Part shown: positions 1 through 5,873 of the stretch, piece by piece | Numbering within the stretch: position 1 is the first letter of the stretch | How the letters are laid out: each line of letters starts with the position of its first letter | DNA from: an uncultured Clostridia bacterium | GTDB taxonomy: Bacteria > Bacillota > Clostridia > Oscillospirales > CAG-272 | Assembly (NCBI GenBank): GCA_937884385.1 | Contig: CALGCW010000198.1 | Location: 1 to 7,191 of the forward strand | Direction: 5' to 3' | Length of the DNA stretch: 7,191 bases | Program-made: the position numbers and the translations under genes | The notes under the pieces: model-generated | The model's database searches: none | What the model was told of the DNA's origin: nothing | Seen by the model: only the letters and a program-made list of their open reading frames with translations

Positions 1-744
1 ATCAACTGCTTCGGCAGGATCCAGGTTAACAACTTCGCCTGCACCCTTTCTAACCTTGTCAGAAGCCTTAGCGATCTGAGTAGGTGAACCCTTCAAACCT
101 AAGTTAGAATCTTCAACATCTACTAAGTTTGCTCTGCCCCAAACAGTAATCTCTTTCTTGTATGCATCAAAGATTCCGCCCGGAGTCATATAACGAGGCT
201 CGTTCATTTCGCCAAGTGCAGTTACAAGACAAGGCATCTGAGCCTTTAATACATGATATCTGTCATCATACTGACGCTGAACGATAACGCTGTCGCCTTC
301 CACCTTGATATCCTGTGCGTAAGAAATTACAGGGATATTTAAGTGCTCAGAAATCTGAGGACCAACCTGTGCGGTATCACCGTCGATAGCCTGACGACCG
401 GTAATAATCAAATCGTACTCTAAGTTACGGATAGCACCTGCCAAAGTCTGAGAGGTTGCCCAAGTATCAGCACCACCAAGTACTCTGTCGGTAACAAGGA
501 TTGCCTTGTCAGCGCCCATAGCCATAGCTTCACGTAATACATCTTCTGCCTTAGGAAGACCCATAGTAATAACGGTAACTTCTGCACCGTACTGATCTTT
601 TAATCTAAGTGCTGCTTCCAAACCTGCTTTGTCATCAGGGTTCATGATAGTCATCATAGCAGCTCTATCCAAAGTACCATCGGGATTGAACTTAACGCCA
701 CCCTTTGTATCAGGTACCTGCTTAATACAAACAACGATTTTCAT
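1..744 (-). CDS. etfB: Electron transfer flavoprotein beta subunit (partial, C-terminus beyond window)
   Basis: An uninterrupted minus-strand frame of 248 codons runs from ATG at 744 off the left edge. It begins MKIVVCIKQVPDT, typical of EtfB, and has the nucleotide-binding stretch GRQAIDGDTAQVGP at residues 116-129. The segment VQRQYDDRYHVLKAQMPCLV (about 155-174) corresponds to the ETF-beta signature region. Family members are roughly 255-265 residues, so only the last few are missing. EtfB pairs with EtfA in the cytoplasm and binds FAD (AMP in non-bifurcating ETFs) to pass electrons to or from acyl-CoA dehydrogenases; in anaerobes Bcd-EtfAB can bifurcate NADH electrons to crotonyl-CoA and ferredoxin. 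AAAGGAG lies 9 bp upstream of the start. It follows the acyl-CoA dehydrogenase gene by 38 bp and is almost certainly co-transcribed. etfA is expected just outside the window (inference). Bifurcation itself cannot be judged from this fragment. Confidence 0.95.
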   Translation of the reverse strand, partial: MKIVVCIKQVPDTKGGVKFNPDGTLDRAAMMTIMNPDDKAGLEAALRLKDQYGAEVTVITMGLPKAEDVLREAMAMGADKAILVTDRVLGGADTWATSQTLAGAIRNLEYDLIITGRQAIDGDTAQVGPQISEHLNIPVISYAQDIKVEGDSVIVQRQYDDRYHVLKAQMPCLVTALGEMNEPRYMTPGGIFDAYKKEITVWGRANLVDVEDSNLGLKGSPTQIAKASDKVRKGAGEVVNLDPAEAVD

Positions 745-782
745 TGTATTTATCTCCTTTAAAATTTATTTTTATATCAGTC

Positions 783-1928
783 TTACTTAAGCAAATCTGC
801 TGAAATAACCATCTTCTGAACTTCGCTGGTTCCTTCGTAGATTTCGGTAATCTTAGCATCACGCATCATACGCTCTACGTCGTATTCTCTGGTGTAACCG
901 TAACCACCGTGAAGCTGAACAGCCTTGGTAGTAACTTCCATAGCCATTTCTGCAGCGTATAACTTAGCCATAGCTGCTTCTACACCGTAAGCGGTCTTGT
1001 GATCCTGCTGATACTGATCCTTCTTGCAAGCTGCCTTGTAAACTAATAACTGAGCTGCCTGAGCCTTGGTAGCCATATCTGCAAGCTGGAACTGTGTATT
1101 CTGGAATGCGGAGATACTTCTGCCGAACTGCTTTCTTGACTTAACGTAAGCGATCGTTGTTTCAAGCGCGCCCTCTGCAATACCGAGAGCCTGTGCCGCG
1201 ATACCGATACGGCCGCCGTCAAGAGTCTTCATAGCGATCTTGAAGCCCTCACCGCGCTTACCGAGGAGATTTTCCTTCGGAACCTTAACGTTATCAAAGA
1301 TAAGCTCGCAGGTGGACGAACCGCGGATACCCATCTTCTTTTCCTTCTTACCTACCGAGAAGCCTTCAAAAGCGGATTCAACGATGAAAGCGCTCATTTC
1401 GGGTCCCTTGGGTGTCTTGCCTGTAATGGCAATGATGATATAAGTAGACGCATAGCCTGCATTGGTGATGAAGATCTTGCTTCCGTTAAGAAGGTAGTGA
1501 TCCTCCATCTCAACCGCTACTGTCTGCTGGTTTGCTGCATCAGTTCCCGCATTGGGCTCTGTAAGACCGAAAGCACCAAGCTTTCTGCCGCTTGCTAGAT
1601 CGGGAAGATACTTTCTTCTCTGATCCTCGTTTCCGTATTCAAGAATGGGTGCTACGCAAAGAGATGTGTGTGCGGAAAGGATAACGCCCGTTGTACCGCA
1701 ATGCTTGGAAAGCTCCTCAACTGCGGAGATGTACATATGGTAGTCACCGCCTGCGCCCTCGTATTCGCGAGGAACGATTATACCCATAAGACCCATCTTT
1801 GCCATCTTTTCAACAGTTTCCGCAGGAAAACGCTCAAGATCGTCCACCTCTTGAGCAAGAGGCTTGACTTCAGTTTCAGCGAAATCCTTGATCATCTGTT
1901 CAAACAGAATTGATTTGTAATTTGCCAT
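783..1928 (-). CDS. bcd: Short-chain acyl-CoA dehydrogenase, probably butyryl-CoA dehydrogenase
   Basis: Complete 381-residue acyl-CoA dehydrogenase, normal length for the family. The N-terminal helical domain (about 1-115) is followed by GAFGLTEPNAGTD (118-130), the first family signature in the FAD/substrate site. The middle beta domain ends near 225. The C-terminal helical domain carries SRKQFGR (264-270) and the second signature HGGYGYTREYDVERMMRD (340-357). The catalytic base is Glu365 in YEGTSE, the position used by short-chain and butyryl-CoA dehydrogenases. The enzyme interconverts butyryl-CoA and crotonyl-CoA with FAD, using ETF as partner; in fermentative Clostridia it runs in the reducing direction. 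Placement immediately before etfB and after an enoyl-CoA hydratase supports the Bcd assignment, though exact chain length is inferred. The start is fixed by AGGAGG at 1937-1942, 8 bp from ATG. Alternative: a broader short-chain or branched-chain acyl-CoA dehydrogenase. Confidence 0.93.
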   Translation of the reverse strand: MANYKSILFEQMIKDFAETEVKPLAQEVDDLERFPAETVEKMAKMGLMGIIVPREYEGAGGDYHMYISAVEELSKHCGTTGVILSAHTSLCVAPILEYGNEDQRRKYLPDLASGRKLGAFGLTEPNAGTDAANQQTVAVEMEDHYLLNGSKIFITNAGYASTYIIIAITGKTPKGPEMSAFIVESAFEGFSVGKKEKKMGIRGSSTCELIFDNVKVPKENLLGKRGEGFKIAMKTLDGGRIGIAAQALGIAEGALETTIAYVKSRKQFGRSISAFQNTQFQLADMATKAQAAQLLVYKAACKKDQYQQDHKTAYGVEAAMAKLYAAEMAMEVTTKAVQLHGGYGYTREYDVERMMRDAKITEIYEGTSEVQKMVISADLLK

Positions 1929-1945
1929 TTTAATTTCCTCCTTGG

Positions 1946-1962
1946 GTGGGACAAACGTCCAC
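1946..1962 (-). promoter_or_regulatory. Small intercistronic mRNA hairpin before bcd
   Basis: GTGGGAC and GTCCAC form a six-pair stem with one bulged G and a 4-nt loop in the 74-bp gap between the hydratase and bcd genes. It ends only a few bases before the bcd ribosome binding site. There is no U-run, so it is not a terminator. It might affect mRNA processing or translation of bcd, but this rests only on visible complementarity. Confidence 0.3.
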
Positions 1963-2002
1963 TTCCCTTTTATGTAAATTTTTTATTATCAAAAGTCAGC
2001 TA

Positions 2003-2404
2003 TCAAAACTTAACCGTTGCCATACCTGTGATAACTACCTTACCGTCCTGGTTATAGCAGGTTGTGTTGAGCTTAACGATGTGCTTATCCTCACGGATCT
2101 CGGCGATCTCGCATTCCGCTGTGATGGTATCACCAAGAAATACGGGAGCTGTAAATTTAAGCTCCTGACCAAGATAGATAGTGCCCGGGCCGGGAAGCTT
2201 GTTTGCAAGAACTGCAGAGATAAGACCGCTTGTAAGGATACCGTGAACTATTCTTCTGCCGAAGATGGTTGTTTTTGCGTATTCCTCATCAAGGTGGATG
2301 GGGTTAGTGTCAAGACTTACTTCCGCAAATGCTCTGAGATCTGCATCGGTAAATGTTTTCTGAATGGACGCCTTCTGTCCAACGTAAAGCTCGTTAAATG
2401 TCAT
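2003..2404 (-). CDS. MaoC-family (R)-specific enoyl-CoA hydratase / 3-hydroxybutyryl-CoA dehydratase, PhaJ-like
   Basis: 133-residue single hot-dog-fold protein, the usual size of PhaJ-type hydratases. The hydratase motif is clear: Asp32 and His37 in DTNPIHLDEEYA, followed by FGRRIVHGIL (48-57), matching the catalytic Asp/His dyad of (R)-specific enoyl-CoA hydratases. LPGPGTIYLGQELKF (70-84) and APVFLGDTI (86-94) are typical of the fold. Such enzymes act as cytoplasmic homodimers and reversibly hydrate trans-2-enoyl-CoA to (R)-3-hydroxyacyl-CoA. It is the first gene of the operon, 74 bp ahead of bcd, so a dehydration step feeding crotonyl-CoA to Bcd is the likely role. Classical clostridial butyrate operons use the unrelated (S)-specific crotonase Crt here. 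ATG at 2404 has GGAGG 9-10 bp upstream. Substrate length and direction are inferred; a phosphate-butyryltransferase-type role is excluded by the motif. Confidence 0.88.
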   Translation of the reverse strand: MTFNELYVGQKASIQKTFTDADLRAFAEVSLDTNPIHLDEEYAKTTIFGRRIVHGILTSGLISAVLANKLPGPGTIYLGQELKFTAPVFLGDTITAECEIAEIREDKHIVKLNTTCYNQDGKVVITGMATVKF

Positions 2405-2426
2405 AATTTTTTCCTCCGTTTTTTAA

Positions 2427-2449
2427 AAATATGAATAATATTCATATTT
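2427..2449. promoter_or_regulatory. Perfect 23-bp palindrome, candidate TetR operator
   Basis: The arms AAATATGAATA and TATTCATATTT are exact reverse complements around a single central A at 2438. The site begins about 4 bp downstream of the predicted transcription start of the hydratase-bcd-etfB operon. That is a standard place for a repressor to block transcription. A divergently transcribed TetR-family gene starts 170 bp away. The symmetry is seen; the pairing with that regulator is inferred. No second copy is visible near the tetR promoter. Confidence 0.6.
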
Positions 2450-2459
2450 GCTTTATAAT

Positions 2460-2488
2460 ATTATATATTTTTTTAGTGTATTTGTCAA
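2460..2488 (-). promoter_or_regulatory. SigA promoter of the hydratase-bcd-etfB operon
   Basis: On the minus strand TTGACA (2488-2483) and TATAAT (2465-2460) are both perfect consensus hexamers with an optimal 17-bp spacer. Transcription should start near 2453, giving a leader of about 49 nt before the hydratase ATG at 2404. Such a strong promoter next to a palindromic operator suggests control by repression. Confidence 0.85.
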
Positions 2489-2560
2489 TATGATACCGAA
2501 TTTTTTTCAATTTGTTAATACATTTGGTGAAAAATACACAAAAAAATATATCGCAAACTA

Positions 2561-2589
2561 TTGCAAATCACAAGGAAAAATGGTATAAT
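2561..2589 (+). promoter_or_regulatory. Promoter of the tetR gene
   Basis: TTGCAA (2561-2566), a 17-bp spacer and TATAAT (2584-2589) form a SigA-type promoter. The -10 is preceded by TGG, giving an extended -10. Transcription should start near 2596, about 25 nt ahead of the ATG. It diverges from the operon promoter, with about 70 bp of AT-rich DNA between the two -35 boxes. Confidence 0.75.
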
Positions 2590-2620
2590 TGACTCAAGAA
2601 CCAAAAAAGGAGCATAAGAA

Positions 2621-3238
2621 ATGGACAATTATATTACAAAAGGCATTAATCCTCCTAAGACAAGGCTCGGTTTGGCTAAAATGAACAAATTGCTCTCTGC
2701 AGCCGAGGAATTATTCACAAACAACGGCTTTCACAGCACGTCCATATCCGACATATGCAAAAAAGCAGAAACAGCGGTGGGCACCTTCTATATATATTTT
2801 GAGACTAAAACGGATATTTACCGCTACCTTATGTGGAAATATCAAAAGGAGATCAAGAGGCTTCTTGCCGAAAGCATCAAGGGGTGCAAAACGCGATACG
2901 AAATGGAGCGCGAGGGTATAAAATGCTTCATCACCTTCGCTATGAAAACCCCCAACGTATATAACATTATCTGGGGTTCTCTTTCCATCGACCAAAAGCT
3001 GTTTCACGACTATTACGTCTCCTTTGCGGAGAGCTACACAAGGGCGCTTGTAAGAAGCGGAGAGGAGCTTGATATACCCGATCCGACAACGGTCGCGTAT
3101 ATGCTGATGGGCATATCAAATTTCGTCGGCTTGCGTGCCATTTTTGAGAATATGAACGATGCGGACATCGACAAAATTCTTGATGAAGCGATAATGCCCG
3201 CACTGTCACGGGGAATTTTTAAGAATTGTGAAAATTAA
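2621..3238 (+). CDS. TetR/AcrR-family transcriptional regulator
   Basis: 205 residues, standard for the family. An N-terminal helix-turn-helix domain spans about 17-66: AAEELFTNNGF (27-37), then TSISDICKKAE (40-50) and the recognition-helix end AVGTFYIYFETKTDIY (52-67). The rest is an all-helical ligand-binding and dimerisation domain with no recognisable specificity motif. TetR proteins usually bind DNA as homodimers and release it on binding a small ligand. The divergent position relative to an acyl-CoA metabolism operon, with a perfect palindrome at that operon's promoter, suggests local repression and possibly an acyl-CoA or related effector (inference). AAAGGAG at 2606-2612 fixes the start at 2621. 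A terminator follows immediately, so the gene is monocistronic. Confidence 0.92.
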   Translation: MDNYITKGINPPKTRLGLAKMNKLLSAAEELFTNNGFHSTSISDICKKAETAVGTFYIYFETKTDIYRYLMWKYQKEIKRLLAESIKGCKTRYEMEREGIKCFITFAMKTPNVYNIIWGSLSIDQKLFHDYYVSFAESYTRALVRSGEELDIPDPTTVAYMLMGISNFVGLRAIFENMNDADIDKILDEAIMPALSRGIFKNCEN

Positions 3239-3245
3239 ACAAAAA

Positions 3246-3280
3246 ACAGAGGGATTTTGCTTCCCTCTGTCTATTTTTTT
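3246..3280 (+). terminator. Intrinsic terminator of tetR
   Basis: ACAGAGGGA (3246-3254) pairs perfectly with TCCCTCTGT (3262-3270) around a 7-nt loop, followed by CTA and seven T residues. It begins 8 bp after the tetR stop codon, and it isolates tetR from the riboswitch promoter downstream. Confidence 0.92.
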
Positions 3281-3319
3281 GTTTTATGTGTAAATTTAAC
3301 AATATATAATTTATTTTTC

Positions 3320-3348
3320 TTGACTTTTTGTATAAAAAACAGTATAAT
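3320..3348 (+). promoter_or_regulatory. SigA promoter of the riboswitch-kinase transcript
   Basis: TTGACT (3320-3325) and TATAAT (3343-3348) are separated by 17 bp in very AT-rich DNA. Transcription should start near 3355, about ten bases before the first helix of the riboswitch aptamer. The RNA is therefore structured almost from its 5' end. Confidence 0.88.
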
Positions 3349-3363
3349 ATAATAGATGTGATC

Positions 3364-3444
3364 AAGGTATAAGTCTGCGATATGGGCAGGCGTTTCTACG
3401 GCCACCGATAATGGGCGACTACCGAGCAGTAGTGCCCTTTTTTT
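3364..3444 (+). promoter_or_regulatory. Purine riboswitch, guanine-type core, divergent, with overlapping terminator
   Basis: The three-way junction of purine riboswitches can be built by hand. P1 is GGTA (3366-3369) with TACC (3420-3423). P2 is GTCTGC (3373-3378) with GCAGGC (3386-3391) and loop GATATGG. Junction 2/3 is GTTTCTAC. P3 is GGCCA (3400-3404) with TGGGC (3412-3416), one G-G mismatch, and loop CCGATAA. The final junction reads GACTA, with C3419 at the position equivalent to C74 of the B. subtilis xpt aptamer, the base specifying guanine over adenine. Core uridines (U22, U47, U51 equivalents at 3370, 3393, 3397) are present. Departures from consensus are a 6-bp P2, a mismatched P3, a short P1, and loop 3 CCGATAA instead of CCGTAAA. 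It lies between a strong promoter and a nucleoside kinase gene. The class is clear from sequence; the ligand is inferred. Confidence 0.85.
3413..3444 (+). terminator. Riboswitch expression-platform terminator
   Basis: GGGC, a bulged G and ACTAC (3413-3422) pair with GTAGT and GCCC (3429-3437) around loop CGAGCA, followed by seven T residues (3438-3444). The left arm is made of the aptamer's P3 3' strand, its J3/1 segment and part of the P1 3' strand. Aptamer and terminator therefore cannot form together, and no separate antiterminator is visible. Confidence 0.85.
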
Positions 3445-3509
3445 GACCCCAAAAAGGATTATGACACATTTTTTAAAATATAATAAAAAAAGAACGAAAG
3501 GAGTTATTT

Positions 3510-5210
3510 ATGAAACTTTATATTGACAATCACGAATTCAATGCCAGAGCAGATATGTCTCTGTTTGATATGATAAAGGAACTCGGTCTTTACAGCGGAA
3601 AGCTTTCAAGCGACCCCATCGTTGCAAAGCTTGCGGGCAGAGTATTCACTCTTAATTACGTACCCTTGCGCTCCAAGGATATTTCACCTGACCGTGAAAG
3701 CATCAGGACCGCGGTCGAGGCGTCGGGCGGCATCGTACGTCTTTACAGATACAGTGACCCCTCAGGACGCGAGGCATACGCAAGAACGGCACAGTTCATA
3801 CTTTTCCTTGCTTTTAAGAGACTTTACCCCAATGCTGTTGCTAAAATGAGCTGCACGCTTGGAAACTCAATGTTTTTCAGCATCAGCGGTGCTGACGAAT
3901 TTTCCGCAAACGAGCTTGCCGATGAGGTACAAAAAATAGTTGACGAGGATATCCCCCTTCTTCGTAAGAGGATCCCCATAGATAAGGCGATAACTTACTA
4001 TGAAAGTGCGGGCAATGAGGACAAGGTAAGACTTCTCAAGTACCGCGGAAAGGATTATTTCACCATCTACGAGCACGAGGACTACGCGGACTATTTCTAC
4101 GGCGAAATGGCACCCTCAACGGGATTCCTTCGTTCCTGGAGCATCGTTGAGGCAAAGGATGGATTTATCTTCGTCCTTCCCGACGCTAAAAATCCCGACA
4201 GAGTCTCGGTATACCGCGAGATGCCCAACTTCTTCAACGTATATTCCGAGGGCGAGAGATGGAGCGAGCTTATGGGCTGTGAGACCCTTGCAGATCTAAA
4301 CGAGCTAACCGAGAACGGCAAGATACGCGAGCTTATCCGTGTCAACGAGGCACTTCACGAAAAGAGATTTTCGCAGATCGCAGATATGGTATGCGCGCGC
4401 GGTGCGAAGGCAGTTATGCTTGCAGGACCAAGCTCTTCCGGTAAAACAACGAGTGCAAACAGGCTTGCAACTCAGCTTCGCGTACACGGCAAAAAGCCCA
4501 TACTTATGAGCCTTGATGATTACTACATCGACAGGGACAAGATCGCGCCTGGACCTGACGGAAAGATCGACCTTGAACACATCAACACGATTGATACCGA
4601 GCTTTTCGGTCAGAATCTCCGCGACCTGTTTGAAGGAAAAGAGGTAGAGATACCCACCTTCAGCTTCAAGCTCGGCAAGAGAGTCTGGACAGGTCACAAA
4701 ATGAAGCTCAGCGATAACTCGGTGATCATCGTTGAAGGTATCCACGGACTTAATCCCGTGCTTGTCCCAAAGGATCTTTCACCCAATCTTGTTTTCAGAG
4801 TTTACGTGAGCCCCCTTCTTCCCCTTAACTTCGACTATCATAACAGAATTCCTACAAGCACGCTTCGCTTGCTTCGCCGTACCGTGCGCGACTTCGAAAG
4901 CCGCGGCGCATCTGTCCAGAGAACTCTTGATATGTGGGATTCCGTAAGACGCGGTGAGGAAAGATGGATATTCCCCTACCAGGAGAATGCGGACGTTATC
5001 TTCAACAGCTCCACCCTTTACGAGCTTGCGGTAATTAAGAAATATATCTACCCGCTTCTCATTCAGGTTCCCCCAAGCGATGAGTGCTACGAGCAGGTGC
5101 GCGCAATGGTCGGACTTCTCAACTACGTAAAAGAAGCAGACGTTGAGGACGAGATACCCCCCACGAGCATCGTGCGTGAGTTCATAGGTGGCAATAGCTT
5201 TTACAGATAA
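3510..5210 (+). CDS. Nucleoside kinase (uridine kinase/phosphoribulokinase superfamily) with N-terminal ThrRS-like domains
   Basis: 566 residues, far longer than a plain uridine kinase (about 210). Residues 1-60 resemble a TGS domain. Residues about 85-245 resemble the second additional (editing) domain of threonyl-tRNA synthetase: LAFKRLYPNAVAKM and YADYFYGEMAPSTG align with its core segments. The four ThrRS editing-site ligands (H, H, C, H) are replaced by Arg92, Phe96, Phe196 and Met200, so tRNA editing is not expected. The C-terminal kinase has the Walker A motif GPSSSGKTT (306-314), SLDDYY (334-339) as in uridine kinases, IIVEGIHGLNP (406-416) and the arginine-rich lid RLLRRTVRDFESRG (453-466). 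It should transfer phosphate from ATP or GTP to a nucleoside in salvage. The upstream purine riboswitch suggests a purine-linked role, so uridine should not be assumed. AAAGGAG (3497-3503) precedes the ATG by 6 bp. Confidence 0.88.
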   Translation: MKLYIDNHEFNARADMSLFDMIKELGLYSGKLSSDPIVAKLAGRVFTLNYVPLRSKDISPDRESIRTAVEASGGIVRLYRYSDPSGREAYARTAQFILFLAFKRLYPNAVAKMSCTLGNSMFFSISGADEFSANELADEVQKIVDEDIPLLRKRIPIDKAITYYESAGNEDKVRLLKYRGKDYFTIYEHEDYADYFYGEMAPSTGFLRSWSIVEAKDGFIFVLPDAKNPDRVSVYREMPNFFNVYSEGERWSELMGCETLADLNELTENGKIRELIRVNEALHEKRFSQIADMVCARGAKAVMLAGPSSSGKTTSANRLATQLRVHGKKPILMSLDDYYIDRDKIAPGPDGKIDLEHINTIDTELFGQNLRDLFEGKEVEIPTFSFKLGKRVWTGHKMKLSDNSVIIVEGIHGLNPVLVPKDLSPNLVFRVYVSPLLPLNFDYHNRIPTSTLRLLRRTVRDFESRGASVQRTLDMWDSVRRGEERWIFPYQENADVIFNSSTLYELAVIKKYIYPLLIQVPPSDECYEQVRAMVGLLNYVKEADVEDEIPPTSIVREFIGGNSFYR

Positions 5211-5227
5211 AAGCTTACTGATAAAAA

Positions 5228-5250
5228 TGCGCCCGCGTCAAGCGAGCGCA
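5228..5250 (+). other. GC-rich hairpin between kinase and small ORF
   Basis: TGCGC/GCGCA and CGC/GCG form a stem interrupted by one C-A mismatch with loop GTCAA, 18 bp after the kinase stop. No U-run follows directly; the next T-rich stretch begins about 10 bases on and is broken. It may be a weak terminator, or an mRNA-stabilising 3' end that limits read-through into the next gene. Confidence 0.4.
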
Positions 5251-5308
5251 AATCAATGGTTTTATACTTTTTTATCCATTTTCTAACACTATTTTGGAGG
5301 TGACCACT

Positions 5309-5593
5309 TTGCTGGATAAGAATGAATTGAACGAACTTCTGTATGGTGACCGCGACGGAATATTTGCCAAGCTCAGAAGGTGCGATTATACAAAGGATGA
5401 AAAGCAGCTTGACCTCTTACGTGAATTTGCTAAAGAGTTGAATTCCAAGATACGTTCAGACAGAGGCGATCCAAAGGATGTTTTATACATCGTAGCGATC
5501 GTTCACGATCTGTTTGTTTTCTCAGACCACGCGGATTGGACGGCTGACTTTGCGACAGAGATCTATGAAACCGTCAATTATATGGTGGATTAA
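5309..5593 (+). CDS. Small uncharacterised acidic protein
   Basis: I do not recognise this family. The best start is TTG at 5309, giving 94 residues beginning MLDKNELNELLYGD, because GGAGG at 5296-5300 sits 8 bp ahead of it. A longer frame from TTG at 5294 would overlap that ribosome binding site and is unlikely. The protein is rich in Asp/Glu with many Leu and Lys. It looks helical and soluble, with no signal peptide, membrane segment, cysteine cluster or known catalytic motif. Its tail DLFVFSDHADWTADFATEIY is aromatic and acidic. It follows the nucleoside kinase by about 100 bp on the same strand with only a weak hairpin between, so it may be co-transcribed. No function can be proposed. The clear RBS, codon pattern and terminator after it argue that it is real. 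Confidence 0.7.
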   Translation: MLDKNELNELLYGDRDGIFAKLRRCDYTKDEKQLDLLREFAKELNSKIRSDRGDPKDVLYIVAIVHDLFVFSDHADWTADFATEIYETVNYMVD

Positions 5594-5663
5594 GTCTCAC
5601 CGTGAAGGCGTGAAAAGCAGAACAGGATCCGCCAAAACTTATTTTTGCAGATAATAAAATTTG

Positions 5664-5700
5664 AAAAAACTTGGCTATATTTCGATATAGCCAAGTTTTA
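5664..5700. terminator. Bidirectional intrinsic terminator between convergent genes
   Basis: A perfect 15-bp stem (5666-5680 with 5685-5699) contains ACTTGGCTATAT and ATATAGCCAAGT. The loop is TTCG on the plus strand and CGAA on the minus strand, both exceptionally stable tetraloops. On the minus strand the stem runs into six T residues, so termination of the hydrolase transcript should be strong; the plus-strand T-run is shorter. It serves both the small ORF on the left and the hydrolase on the right. Confidence 0.9.
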
Positions 5701-5767
5701 TTAATTCCTAAGTTAAACTATTTTGCGGTTGTAATGAAACGATCCCTCATCTTTGTTTTGTGAGTAA

Positions 5768-5847
5768 TCTAAAATTTTGATACCATTTTTGGGTGGGTGC
5801 AAATTTTAGAGTTATGGGTGCATTTTCTTATAAGGGTTTGCACCCAT
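5768..5847. repeat. Two adjacent inverted repeats sharing a GGGTGCA motif
   Basis: The 180-bp gap between the terminator and the hydrolase stop holds no gene. The first inverted repeat is TCTAAAATTTTG (5768-5779) against CAAATTTTAGA (5800-5810), imperfect by one base. The second is ATGGGTGCA (5814-5822) against TGCACCCAT (5839-5847), a perfect 9-bp match with a 16-nt loop followed by TTTTA on the plus strand. GGGTGCA occurs at 5795-5801 and 5816-5822 and inverted at 5839-5845. The second could act as a plus-strand terminator; otherwise the unit resembles a small repeat element or a structured 3' UTR of the hydrolase transcript. Confidence 0.55.
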
Positions 5848-5873
5848 TTTTAGTTCGATAAATTGGAATTTGA

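Noticed and set aside
1946..2434. 162-codon plus-strand frame
   Set aside because: It is antisense to the MaoC hydratase, whose catalytic motif, RBS and promoter are clear. The antisense translation is cysteine-rich and resembles no family.
4305..4745. 146-codon minus-strand frame inside the nucleoside kinase gene
   Set aside because: Antisense shadow of the P-loop kinase domain; no separate RBS or promoter.
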